From Corythucha ciliata (lineage: Eukaryota; Arthropoda; Insecta; Hemiptera; Tingidae): a stretch of DNA of 64,000 bases. Shown in pieces: positions 54,310 through 64,000 of this stretch; the first letter of the stretch is position 1, and every line of letters starts with the position of its first letter. The DNA is taken from NCBI GenBank assembly GCA_038030265.1, contig CM075942.1:70808926-70872925 (forward strand). Reading direction: 5' to 3'. The notes under the pieces were generated by a model, which worked only from the letters and a program-made list of their open reading frames with translations, was not told the origin of the DNA and ran no database searches. A program made the translations under genes and the position numbers.

Positions 54310-55640
54310 GAAAAAGCGGAAAAGTGCGTTTTTCTCGGAAACGGTTGATATTCGGACCATGGTGTATTTGGTCATTTTTTGACGTAAATATGGTCTAGAA
54401 TCACCTGCTTTATTTGTGCCACGTGGACCAAGTACACCCGGTATAGGTCTCACATCAATCAAATCATGTGTTTTTCTAGAGTGCAGCAAAGAGACAGACC
54501 TCTTTTCTTACGACTTGGCGTGAAAGTCGGAGTTTTCTGCGCATACATATTCTTCTGCCGATAAATCACCAATGGGGAACTTCACATTTTTCAATCACTG
54601 GTGTTTCTTGAAGAGTGTGCTTCAACAAGACAATTGCCCACATTAAACATTGAAATCAATCAAGAGTTTTTTTAGGCGAATTTTTTAAAATGTTGAGTGG
54701 GGGTTTGATTGCGTCAAAGGGCAGTTAATGAAATGGATGGTGTTAGGAAGAGGGGGGAATACGCGTTTTCTGGGGTTTAATTTTTCTTGTTATTTGTAAG
54801 TTTCCTCAAATGCTTCAAAACTGCACATTGACGTCATTTTTCCCTCGTACCATCCATCCCCTCCTGAAGAACTTTGAAATTTATCTAAAGATCACCAGTA
54901 GCACCAATCGGCCAGGAACTACTGTTAATATCCTTGTCCGCATGTGTCAATTCACCGATATACTTTTCCCCCAAATCGGGCATTCATGCAAGTTTTCCAT
55001 TCACAGTCGAGAAATAATGAATCGTAATCGTAGTTTCAAGGGATAGTTTTGATCAATAGTCATTTTTACAGTCATTATCCAAAGCACTAACAGCGCTAGC
55101 TAATTCGACGTACACTGCCCAAATTTCGAATTCATCGGTAGAAACAGTACAATTGTCGAATAGTCAATAATTATTATCTACCGTAAAAATTATCAGGTTT
55201 GGTATGACAGTCTAATTTTCCGACGTGTACTCAGTCAAAGAAAAATAATTCTTTCTGACGGCAACTTGATCGTTTCCTTGAGCTTGTTTTCCAGGCGTTA
55301 TGCTTTCGCCTAAAATCTATATCTCGGGAAAATGACTGACACAATAATAATGTCATCTTATTTATTGCACTCCTATTTCGTATACACTACAACTTGAAGT
55401 GAAATTGGTACGTTTCTGATTTCAATTAGAGCATCACTAGACACTGGCTGAGGCATTATCAGATCACACTTCACTTGTAATAAACTCGGGGGGTCAAGGG
55501 CACTTCTTCTGACAGTTCTGACTTCGACTCAAAAAGATACCTAGATGCGAAAATGTTCAAATATCAGGGTTTCAAGTTAGAAGTTAAGAAAACGGATTCT
55601 GGTGTATAGTTTTCGTACTAAAATTTCCCATTTTAATTTT
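54310..55640. other. Right interior of TTAA element, non-coding
   Basis: AT-rich with no recognised domain. It ends in the 14-bp inverted terminus at 55693-55706. Confidence 0.45.
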
Positions 55641-55710
55641 TTCCACGCGATGTACAGCGCCATCTCTTGTCTCAGGGTGATTTTCAAAGCTTCACCGTCA
55701 ACAGCCTTAA

Positions 55711-56149
55711 GATGTCCGCCAGATTTTCGGTCGTAGGAACGTATTTCAGTTCAACGATTCCTTTATGAAAAAGTGCGAATTTCAATGTGTTTGCTTCGCC
55801 CCGAATTTTCATAATTTTTTGACATCTGTATAGCAGCTTGGTTGTCCATCCATAAGGTTGTCTTGATGTCGTAGCCAAGATCTTCTACTATTCCTCTCAA
55901 GTTTATTAGTTCACTCGTCGTCCTCGCAGCTGCCACATATTCAGCTTCCGCCGTCGAAAGCGCTACGCATTTTTGTTTTTGTGACGACCAATAAACCGGG
56001 TTGCCGTTGAACAGCAAGACAGAACCAGATACGCTTTTTCGATCCGCTTTGTCTCCTGCCCAGTCCGCGTCGCTGTAGCCTTCCACTCCTTGAGATAGGT
56101 TCTTCGTGTAGTTCAGGCCAACGTCTGGTGTTTCTTTCAGATACTTCAA
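55711..56149 (-). pseudogene. Copia RNase H, interrupted at its end
   Basis: GYSDADWAGDKADRKSVSG (Asp), VALSTAEAEYVAAARTTSE (Glu), TTLWMDNQAAIQMSKN (Asp) and SKHIEIR are the Copia RNase H motifs. After a frameshift near 55790 the terminal LKYVPTTENLADIL follows. The reading frame is cut exactly at TTAA (55707-55710), the insertion point of the 11.9-kb element. The last codons lie at 43722-43784. Confidence 0.92.
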
Positions 56150-57042
56150 TATTCTTTATCCGGCTTTCCACGCTTGCTGAGTTGGATGTTCCAGATATCT
56201 GCTGAGATAGGTGACGCTATAGGTGATATCCGGTCTTGTTCCCATCGCAAGGTACAAGAGTCCTCCGATCAGTTCTCTGAAAGGAACTTTTATTTCTTTT
56301 ATCGTATCCGTGATATGGAAACCCTTTTCCATGGGAGTAGATGAACCCTTGCAGTTTTGCATGTTGTATTGACCGATTAATTTTTTGATCAATCCTCTTT
56401 GAGTAATTTTCATATTATCGGTGGTTCTTTCGAATTCCATCCCTAGAAATTTTGAGATTTCTCCCATATTGACGGCCTTGAAGGTTTGTTGTAATGCCCG
56501 TACGATCTTTTCTGATTCTCCTATGACCAGAATATCGTCGACGTAGATTATTAGGCTGACTGAGTCGCCATTATAAAGGCAAACGTCGTGTTTAGATCTT
56601 ACGAGATTGTTCCTCTCAGCAAACTCGTTGAATGTTTCGTTCCAGCATTTGGGAGATTCTCGCAGGCCATACAATGCCTTTTTCAATTTAAGTACTTTCG
56701 CTTTCTCGACTTGCACTCCTTCTGGTGGCTCGATGTAGACTTCATTTTCGAGCTTTCCATTCAGAAAGGCTGATGGAATGTCCAATTGAGTTATAGACAG
56801 ACCTTTGTCCACAGCTGATGCCACGAATGTTCGGATTGTGCTTTTTTGGCAATTGGAGCATAATTATTTCTCTCCTCCTGCAGTTGAAAACCTTTTGCAA
56901 CTAGGCGCGACTTTTTTACTCCGTTTTCTTTCGTCCTGAACACCCATTTCGTTTGAATCGTAGACTTTCCATTTGGTAGATCAACTTGTTCCCAGGTAGA
57001 TGTAGATTTCAGTGCGTTAAGCTCCTTCTTAATTGATTCTCT
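56150..57042 (-). pseudogene. Copia reverse transcriptase
   Basis: Frame 56824-56156 shows LSITQLDIPSAFLNGKL (first catalytic Asp), KLKKALYGLRESPKCWNE, VSLIIYVDDILVIGE (catalytic YVDD), GEISKFLGMEFER and LIGGLLYLAMGTRPDI. All are diagnostic Copia RT motifs with catalytic residues intact. The 5' part of RT, between 57042 and 56825, is in another frame. Confidence 0.92.
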
Positions 57043-57876
57043 TCAATCCTTGTCTTTTACGGCTTGATCGAACGTCTCAGGATCGTGATAGTCTTTGGAA
57101 ATAAAAGAAACGCTGTCATTCATAAGTTTGTCTAGAGAAGTATTTTGACATAAATATGTTAAGTCGTAATCTTTGAATTTTTCCGGTGTTCTTATCAATC
57201 TACCGGACCTCGATCGTCGATTCCCTTCGGCTGGCTGTTGCTCTTCATCTTCTTCACTCGATCTGTCTTTTTCAGTTTCTTCGTCTGACTCCTCCTGAGG
57301 TGGCGATTTGTTGATATCGTCGGATTCATGGTCGAGCGGTTCATATGAGTCATTTTCCTGACCCTCTTCTTGAATTTCGATGAATTTCTTAGTGGCTTCT
57401 TCCTCCAAAAATTTGACGTCTCGGGATATTACAATTTTTCGCGTTTGAAGGTCGAATAAACGGTAAGCATTGCTTGCGTAGCCGACCATTATTAATTTCA
57501 CGCATCGGTTGTCCAATTTCCCAACTGGTCTATTTTCTTTAGAAAACACCAAACATTTCCAAAATTTTCTTCAGAACCAAACATTTTAATTTTATTATAA
57601 TTTACCTTTTCACCGTACCACATTTCAGCAGGCACGAATTTTTTATTTAGTGTCCTGTTGTAAAGATAAGCGGCACACAGTATGGCTTCTCCCCACAAGA
57701 ACTTTGGAATTTCACGTTCGTTAATTAGCATCTTCGATCTTGCTTTGTCCAGAAGTGTTCGGTTCATCCGCTCTGATTTTCCGTTCAGTTGAGGCGTATA
57801 TGGCGGGGTGTATTCGATTTCAATTCCTTTCTTTTTGCACCAATTTTTGAATTCATTTGATGAGTATTCTCCTCCG
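57043..57876 (-). pseudogene. Copia integrase core and C-terminal region
   Basis: Shifted frames read PYTPQLNGKSERMNRTLLD (third catalytic Glu, near 57780), FLWGEAILCAAYLYNRTLN and KMFG. A small duplication near 57550 causes another shift. The next frame reads FSKENRPVGKLDNRCVKLIM and RKIVISRDVKFLEE, then an acidic linker rich in Glu/Asp/Ser and RRSRSGRLIRTPEKFKDYD, the typical linker before RT. Confidence 0.88.
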
Positions 57877-59409
57877 TTAGCTCCACCTTAGCTTGTGAAC
57901 CTTATACCCCTCTCCTGAAAATTTTCTCTCGACGAGTTCGACGTAGTTTTTTATATTTTCCGCGACTTCAGATTTTTCTTTTAGTGTGTAAACCATCACA
58001 AAATTTGTGTACTCGTCGATCATTGTTTGGAAGTATCTTTTTCCGTCGAACGTCGTAGGTGTAATTGGTCCACAGACGTCACTCGTGATAACTTCCAGAG
58101 GTCTTTTCGACTTCGGACAGGTGCCGAAACGAGTTCTTGTCATTTTTCCCCGAACGCATTGCTCACATGTCCCTTGATTTTCGTCGACTGGAGCAATTGA
58201 TTCCTTTTGGATTTGTGTCATTGCATCTTTACTTGGGTGGCCCATTTTCTGATGAAACGACACACAGACGACTGGATTTTCTTGCATTTCCAACTTCATC
58301 ACGAAAAGCTTCCCTACTTTTTGTCCAGCCAGTATCGTTTGGTCCCGTGTTTTGACGATTACCCTCCCATTAGTAAAGACAACGCAAAATCCCGCTTCTT
58401 CGATTTTTGAAACTGATAGGAGATTAAATTTTAAGTTTTTTACAATTAAAACATTTTTCAGGGTGCACTGTTTTAATTTTAGCTCTCCTCTTTCATGCGC
58501 AACGAGCTTACTAGAACCGTCGGCTATCTTGATAAAAATCGGATTATCTAATTTTTGAATACTCGATAATAAATGTTTGTTCTCGAACTCAATCATGTGC
58601 TCGGATGCACCAGAGTCACATATAAACGAAATTGTTTTAGATTTCACAGAAACTAGTGAGGATGACGTCACGAAAGACTGTTTAGTAGCTACAAAAGAAA
58701 TTTCAGAACAAGCAGCCATTACCTTTGAGTCGTTGGAGTGTCCACCTCCTCCTCGTCGTCCGCGACCCCTTCCGCGTGGCGATTCTTGAATTTTCCTTGA
58801 GTTGTTTAGATGCCAACAATTTTCTTTTTTGTGTCCCACTTTGTGGCAGTGATGACACTTAAACGGGAAGGATGCCTTGAAAGCTGCTCCTTGGTAGTCG
58901 GACGATTCATCTTGATTTCCCTTCAGCTCTTCGTCTAGAAGTCTAGTTTTTACCAATTCGATTGACAATTTATCTTGAATCGTTTCTAACGCTGTAACCA
59001 CGTAGTCGAAATTTTTGGGAAGAGTTAATAGCAGATGACATATCACGTCTTGATCATCCACCGTCGCTCCGGCTTCCCGTAAACGGCTTATTAACTCGTC
59101 GAATTTTATGAAATGTTCCTCGAGAGTTCCTTCGACGAACTTCATTGATAGTAACTTTTTTCGTAGTAACTGCTGACTGATTACTCCTTTTCGCTGAAAT
59201 ACTCTACTCAGAGTGTCGATCATTTCCTTACCAGTCTTGGCAGATTTTATGAATTTTGCGTCGTCCCGCACAAATGATGCATTCTCGGCTGCTTTTTCGT
59301 CAGTAATCGTGTAGTTTAATTGTTTTTCTTCGAGTACGGCGTTAATTCTAAAGAGCCACTGCGTAAAATTCCTCCCGTTGAAAGGGTTAATACAATATTT
59401 CACTTCCAT
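57877..59409 (-). pseudogene. Copia Gag-protease-integrase N-terminal part
   Basis: 510 open codons. The Gag helical region (TQWLFRINAVLEEKQL; EHFIKFDELISRLREAG) is followed by the zinc knuckle CHHCHKVGHKKENC near residue 186, an Arg/Gly-rich stretch, and the protease active site CDSGASEHMIEF near residue 264. The integrase zinc motif follows (HQKMGHPSKDAM; CEQCVRGK), then the first catalytic Asp region VITSDVCGPI. The frame stops at 57877, just before the second Asp motif GGEYSSNEF, which continues in another frame. Confidence 0.93.
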
Positions 59410-59500
59410 GACTTCTTTTCACTTTCAATGACACCGAGCGTACTTTTACCGATAATTTATAACACGAACTACTGTGAATTAGCAATTAAGTCTCATAATC

Positions 59501-59636
59501 TATTGTTTTATTTTGGGAAAATTCCGGAAAAAAAGAAAAGTCAAAAGTACGAACACACTTCTTCTTTTTCTTATAAATCAACTACTACTACAAATCATCT
59601 GTTCTTATTTTACAAGTTATAATAATCTTCTCAACA
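59501..59636 (-). repeat. 5' LTR of Copia element
   Basis: Minus-strand start TGTTGAGAAGATTATTATAA, end AAAACAATA. Followed on the minus strand by leader sequence and Gag. Confidence 0.9.
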
Positions 59637-59641
59637 CAAAG

Positions 59642-60800
59642 GACTGCTGGTGACGTCAGACTCCACCCCTCCCGTCCGATTGGCAGGGGGAAATCTGCGG
59701 CCCCTATTGTAAAGTTTAGTCACCTTGATTGCTTGTGTTCGCGTACTGTACGGTAAATGCGTATAGAGGAGGAATAACATGGAGGGAGTGTCTTCCAAAA
59801 TCCCTGACCAAATCATAACTGAAGGGAAAAGTATTTCTTCAAGTGAAGCTACCCTACCGGGTAACATGCACTGAGAAAAAGGGTCTGCGAAAAAATACTG
59901 CAAAAGCAATTTAACTGTTAAAACTAGACGATACGGCTAAGTCTCCTTGAAGAGTCAGTTCTGCTGTCACGAGCAGACTGTTGTTTTCGCTCGTCTATTA
60001 CTCCTCAAATGACTGTTTCCATGCTTTTCGCCCTTTCAAAGTAGCCGTATTGCCGTACTAGCAGTATTTGAGCTACTCTGCTCTGTGCTGGGTACTGTGA
60101 AATCTTGTAGTGGGGATGGTTTTTTGGATAAAAACGGCGACCGGGAGTCTTCGAAATCCGGGGATTGATCGTTTTTAGCAGCATGGAACAATGCAAAAAC
60201 GATAACCTGCTAAGTCCAGATGGTGGGTTACCCTGCCGAAATAGAAGAACGAGTCCTTGGGGTGGGGGGGGGGGACGTGGGTAGTGCTAATGAGAATATC
60301 ACATGCTCCAATATTATATTCAACGTCAGGTACAATGATCCCACAAGTAAAATAATCGTACCTGTAGTGCCCACAATAAGGGTTCTCATCAGGGGGGGCT
60401 ACAGGGGCTTGCTGCGAGGGGTGGAAGTAAACAATCTTCATTAAGTTCCATCAAGAAATCGTTGCTCAATTTTATTATTTCAGTTATAAATAGAGGTACC
60501 TACCTACACATAAAAGTGTAAGAATCAGCGAGCGAGCTCAGAATTGTATATCGCATAAGAATTGTACATTTGTACCGTCGTAAGCAATGCAGTGCTGTTG
60601 AAATACCAGTCCAGGGGTTGTTTTAGTCGGACCGTGACCTTCAAAGTAATGGTATGTGTGTGGAACAGAAGTATATGGGTCTTTAAAAACGTGGGTGTGC
60701 AGTATGCCAGTGTGCTAAAACATGAGCTGCCACGTGTCCCAGAAAAGGGGGTTTTGACTACTCTAGCCCTTTCTTCATGCTTGAGCCTGGAGTCACGTAG
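59642..60800. other. Non-coding DNA right of Copia element
   Basis: No recognisable exon or transposon end. A G-rich run lies at about 60260-60272. A short minus-strand ORF (59631-59909) lacks motifs. Confidence 0.45.
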
Positions 60801-60880
60801 TTCAGTTTCAGTTTGAAATCGTCTTCGTTCTGTGTACAGTGTCTATTAGTGTCGTGAGACTCCGACTTTGTTTCTCAAAG
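60801..60880 (+). other. Possible 5' non-coding exon of the right-edge gene
   Basis: GTTCAGTTTCAGTTTG contains arthropod-type TCAGT initiator matches near 60803. The stretch runs without ATG to a strong donor CTCAAAG|GTGAGTG (GT at 60881). If real, it would splice over MITE-containing intron sequence to an exon near 63 kb. This is inference from sequence style only. Confidence 0.35.
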
Positions 60881-61302
60881 GTGAGTGAATATTTTCTAAA
60901 TACTACCTTACGACGTACTGTAAAGTATGAGTGGTGCATGTTTGCATGAATAATGAAGCTACTGACTTATTTTTTTATCTCGAGTTGAAATCAGTATAGC
61001 CATAATACCAAGTGGTTGGGGGCTTAACTCTTAAGGCAATAACAAAGCTGTACTGCAACAGTAGGAGACGCAGTTTCTTCATTATGTTCGTGTTTTGTAC
61101 TGCGATCGAGTAGATTTCAAGTTTTCTGTGCAATGGAAGGTCAATTCACCAGGATTTAGTGTGAATAAATGAGGGTGTTTATTTATTTTTATTTTTTCAA
61201 TAGAACCGGGATCCCCGTTTTGGCTTACTTTGGGATGCTGTCGAAACAACAGAAAATGATTAATTTGTTCGAAAACAGCTAATCCTGGCAGAAAAAAATT
61301 TG

Positions 61303-61355
61303 TTCCAAGAAAAATCAAGTGTCCTATTGGATTGGACACTTGATTTTTCTTGGAA
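61303..61355. repeat. Perfect 22-bp hairpin
   Basis: TTCCAAGAAAAATCAAGTG... (61303-61324) is exactly complementary to 61334-61355, with a 9-nt loop. No flanking target duplication was recognised. Confidence 0.85.
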
Positions 61356-61787
61356 CCTCTTCTATGGCTTTCATTCCGCAAGATTTCTAAAAATGTGTTC
61401 TTTCCGAATTGTTTGTCAAAAGTAGCAAAAAGCCCATCCGGAAGTGAAAAAATCGGATTTAATTCGGAAAAGTAGAGATAAACCTTGAACAACTTTGGAA
61501 AAATTCATGTCTCAAAGATGAGTTCCGAGTTACTGTGTAGCCGCCACCTAATCGGATCATTGTGGTGGGAGGTTAGGTGAGGGGGGGGTTACGAATGCCG
61601 TGGTCATCGGGGTGGGGGACATGTTGGATTCGACGCATCGATCGCGGTCAACAGTCAAGTCAGCTGTTGATGGGCAAGCAAAATGAGGGCTGGAAGTGGG
61701 TAGAGTAGGTTTACGAAAGAAAAAAATGAGTACGTATCATTTCTGTTGTTGCCTAGCAACGGTTCAACCATGATGCGGTCACGAGGT

Positions 61788-62053
61788 TAGAGAACCTTTA
61801 AAACACAGGTACTGCAACACGGATTTCAGCGCCATAATTTGGTGCCTCAGTAGTTAGGGTAAACAAAATATCATGAATGAAAAAATTGTCATCGTAAAAG
61901 CAAACAAACGCAGAATGTGGTCGAAATAAATAAAAATATCCTTCTTGTCAATGAGATCAGGTGATAATTATAATCATAATATGAGGGATCAAGTATGGCG
62001 CCCAAGTATGGCGCCGATTTGCGTGTTGCAGTACTCGTGTTTTGTAGTGCCTT
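61788..62053. mobile_element. hAT-like MITE, copy 2
   Basis: Same family as 53054-53302 at about 90 percent by eye. It has a small internal duplication (AAGTATGGCGCC twice near 61991-62013). Flanking 8-mers CACGAGGT (61780-61787) and AACGAGGT (62054-62061) differ only at the first base. Confidence 0.85.
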
Positions 62054-62343
62054 AACGAGGTTACAGGCTGATAGGCAAGCCCCCCCCCCACCCAACACCC
62101 CATATCGACAACTACTGAACAGTGAGTGAAATTTGTTGCCAGTATTTTCATACATTTTTTTTTAGCTTTATTTAATTTCTTGGCGTGGAATAGTGCAACA
62201 TTTCTTTTATTTTTGTCAAAACTTATTACCATATCGATCGTCAGTTTTTTGCTTGCCCATCAACCAACCTGACAAAAGACCACGACCGAAATCTCGGTAG
62301 GGAGTTTTTTCCTAGTCCTTAAGTTAAGACGGGTCCCTTCGAT

Positions 62344-62643
62344 CCCTTACCAGCTACCCCTCGCCTAAACTTCGCCCCTAAATTTTGGTTTCATTTCTGT
62401 ACCAATCTTCAATTTCAAAATATCATTTGAATCTTCAGGAAGCCCAACAATGACAACCCCCAAAAACACTTCAGAATTAAAATGTGATCTAGGGTCATTT
62501 CAGGGATGAAATTTTAAAAAGCAAGTTCGAGCGTTGGACTTTCTGAAGATTGAAATGATACTTTGAAATTGAAGACTGATGCAGAAATAGAGTCAAAATT
62601 TAGGCGCGAAGTTTAGACGAGGGTGGCTTGTTAGGTGTCGAGG
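62344..62643. repeat. 300-bp inverted-repeat element
   Basis: The arms 62344-62447 and 62533-62643 are imperfect reverse complements (CCTAAATTTTG, GTCTTCAATTTCAAA, ATCTTCAGGAAG-type blocks), with an ~85-bp centre. Probably a MITE; no clear target duplication. Confidence 0.7.
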
Positions 62644-62649
62644 AAACCT

Positions 62650-63589
62650 GTCTGACTCCCTCCCCACCCTTAAGATAATATATGGTCGTTGAAAGTGGTG
62701 GGATGGGTGGGGGTTGATTGAGAAGCAAGGTGAATTTAAACTCTTTTTACAAAGTGCCGTGGTTCCCCTCCCGCCTGGATCGGTGGAAGGGTTGGGCCGA
62801 CGTGTTTCGGATACACAGAGACCTTTAAAGTACATTAAAGTCTATGGGCGCTTGGCGTATTTCCGTCGTTATAATCTTTTTTAATAATAATTACAATTTT
62901 TAAAAACTTGATCTTTGATGTGATCAATTTACTGAAACTTTGATGATTTTTTTGATGCATCCGCTCCTCATTATTCCAATGATCCTTATTTTTATTCAAC
63001 AAGAATTTGAACGAAAAATGTTGGGGATTCATCCCGCCAACCAATCGCGTTCCCGTTTCGCTTTCACCGGTTCTCATCGGCTTCGGTGATCCGAGACCTC
63101 CCTGACTTGGATCGCCGGGTCACGACGAGAACCTGGGCCGGTGACCGTGTTGCGGTAGCACCTCTGCTTCCCCTGGGTAGAGTAGATTTTCAGCTCCGAA
63201 TCCGGATCAATTGTCGGACAGAGGCCACCGGGACCGTGAGTCAGGTAGCCCGGAGTTCAAGGTCGAAGCGGAGACTGTACCAGTGCATGTTTTCTTGTAT
63301 TCAATACTGTCTAGTTTCAATCTTCAAGAATTTCTCATCAAGCTGTTGCGGGCTTTTTCTAAAGTCACCACCGAATTAACTCGGAAACCTTTCTTGAACG
63401 TACAATCAGCCCATAAAAATTCTCACTCTTCCTGCGGCTTTTTCGAAGAAAGGCTGCTACTGCATGAGGAGAATTTCTCTGAACTCCTTTATCTCTCCTT
63501 TGATAGCCTTTTTTGTGTATTCGGCGTCGCCAATTTCTGTAATTTCTTATTCAAATAATTCTAATTCATGCTTCTCCTCATTTCTTTAG
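62650..63589 (+). other. Upstream region or intron of the right-edge gene
   Basis: 62990-63330 is GC-richer than its surroundings and could contain an upstream exon with the start codon, but no ATG-led frame with good splice sites was identified. A stop (TAG of the acceptor) precedes 63590 in frame, so splicing is required. Confidence 0.35.
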
Positions 63590-63718
63590 CCTAAAACTTT
63601 ACGAGTATTTAGAAAATACCTTACTCCTGATTATTTGTCGGAGATACTACCAGGCCCCGAGAATTTGATATTTAGGGCTGGATACGCCTACCATTGGAAA
63701 AAGTGGTCTGAGCAGGAG
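63590..63718 (+). CDS. Unknown protein, internal exon 1 of 3
   Basis: Preceded by acceptor CATTTCTTTAG and followed by donor GAG|GTGAGTG. 129 nt, 43 codons, phase 0 to 0 and fully open: it begins PKTLRVFRKYLTPDYLSEIL and contains AYHWKKWSEQE. I do not recognise a family. Support comes from correct splice sites, an open phase and matching neighbours with introns of 72 and 68 bp. The start codon must lie upstream. It could be a host gene or part of a domesticated element. Confidence 0.7.
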
Positions 63719-63790
63719 GTGAGTGCAAGATTTTTCTGTGTCGCAGAAATCATTGCAATGTTTTACTAAACATTCGTTTTCGCTTTGTAG

Positions 63791-63894
63791 AAAGGGCCCA
63801 GGGATTCGGTAAACGAGCAGGAGACTTTGGCGAAATCTTTTGGAAATTCAGACAGTTCTCCAGTCACCCTAAACCCAATTTCTTCTCCCGAAAG
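63791..63894 (+). CDS. Unknown protein, internal exon 2 of 3
   Basis: Acceptor CGCTTTGTAG, donor AAAG|GTTTTA (a weaker donor). 104 nt: 34 codons plus 2 nt, reading KGPRDSVNEQETLAKSFGNS and later VTLNPISSPE. A polar, Ser-rich linker, not a recognised domain. Confidence 0.65.
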
Positions 63895-63962
63895 GTTTTA
63901 AAATTAATATCGTCTTTTGTGTACTCGCCTGTTATTTAATTTGAGTGATTACCTCAATACAG

Positions 63963-64000
63963 GTCTCTTGAACCATCAACATCGAATTCGTCGCCCAGTG
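63963..64000 (+). CDS. Unknown protein, exon 3, cut by window end
   Basis: Acceptor ACCTCAATACAG. The phase fits exon 2 (AG plus G completes an Arg codon), and the frame stays open as SLEPSTSNSSPS to the end of the window. The Ser/Pro-rich linker continues. Confidence 0.6.

Larger units (their letters stand above)
43785..55706. mobile_element. 11.9-kb TTAA-flanked element, superfamily unknown
   Basis: Perfect 14-bp terminal inverted repeats GGCTGTTGACGGTG at both ends, flanked by TTAA at 43781-43784 and 55707-55710. The flanks rejoin into a continuous Copia pol frame, which proves the boundaries. TTAA duplication is known for piggyBac, Kolobok and Sola3-type transposons, but the termini do not show the CCC start common in piggyBac. 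No transposase was recognised. The contents are direct and inverted repeats, a Copia fragment, a nested hAT element carrying a LINE, and a small hAT-like MITE. Confidence 0.85.
43529..59636 (-). mobile_element. Copia LTR retrotransposon split by an 11.9-kb insertion
   Basis: Minus-strand element. The 5' LTR is 59501-59636 and the 3' LTR 43529-43664, 136 bp each. Over the first 132 plus-strand positions I count one mismatch; three more lie in the last four. The target duplication CAAAG is exact (43524-43528 and 59637-59641). Gag-pol runs from 59409 to 55711, then TTAA, the insertion, TTAA, and the last pol codons at 43784-43722. Without the insertion the element would be about 4.2 kb, normal for Copia. 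Confidence 0.93.

Noticed and set aside
53403..54489. Pair of minus-strand ORFs with similar peptides
   Set aside because: They sit in or beside the arms of a long inverted repeat and mirror each other because of it.
61303..61355. microRNA precursor
   Set aside because: The 53-nt perfect hairpin is too short and too perfectly paired for a typical animal precursor; kept only as a hairpin.

Overview
This is a nuclear genomic window from an invertebrate animal, most likely an insect. One exon on the minus strand (17241-17373) encodes the end of the second LIM domain of an insect Beadex/LMO-type protein. At the right edge a second gene of unknown function has three phase-compatible exons separated by introns of about 70 bp. 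Nearly everything else is transposable elements, degenerate minisatellite and AT-rich non-coding DNA. There is no bacterial organisation, no rRNA and no CRISPR array.

Layout. 1-5.8 kb: degenerate ~30-bp minisatellite blocks in both orientations plus a near-perfect long inverted repeat (4636-5294). 5.87-7.80 kb: a PIF/Harbinger element with TTA target duplication. 8.2-9.0 kb: minisatellite. 9.70-13.35 kb: a degenerate Ty3/Gypsy (Mag-like) element with 101-bp LTRs and target duplication CTACT. 13.7-14.0 kb: an inverted-repeat element whose two arms carry hammerhead-ribozyme-like cores. 17.24 kb: Beadex exon. 17.64-25.79 kb: a probable hAT element holding a THAP-domain exon, a MITE, a minus-strand LINE fragment and, nested in that LINE, an I-like LINE with 9-bp target duplication. 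25.8-29.3 kb: non-coding DNA with one TA-flanked MITE. 29.4-30.7 kb: BEL/Pao and R1-like fragments. 31.6-34.3 kb: the largest minisatellite block, with a recent 580-bp internal duplication. 34.3-39.5 kb: a nearly complete LINE (ORF1, then endonuclease, reverse transcriptase, RNase H and zinc knuckle). 39.5-43.5 kb: non-coding DNA with one good core-promoter candidate.

43.5-59.6 kb is one nested insertion. A Copia element (LTRs 43529-43664 and 59501-59636, target duplication CAAAG) is split inside pol by an 11.9-kb element with TTAA target duplication and 14-bp terminal inverted repeats (43785-55706). That element contains a hAT element (47447-52158, target duplication ATTAGTCT), which contains a LINE with an intact 944-codon ORF2. 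59.6-64 kb: two small foldbacks, a second copy of a hAT-like MITE, a possible 5' non-coding exon, and the right-edge gene.

The boundaries rest on matching target-site duplications read directly from the sequence. Family names rest on recognised protein motifs. No database search was possible.
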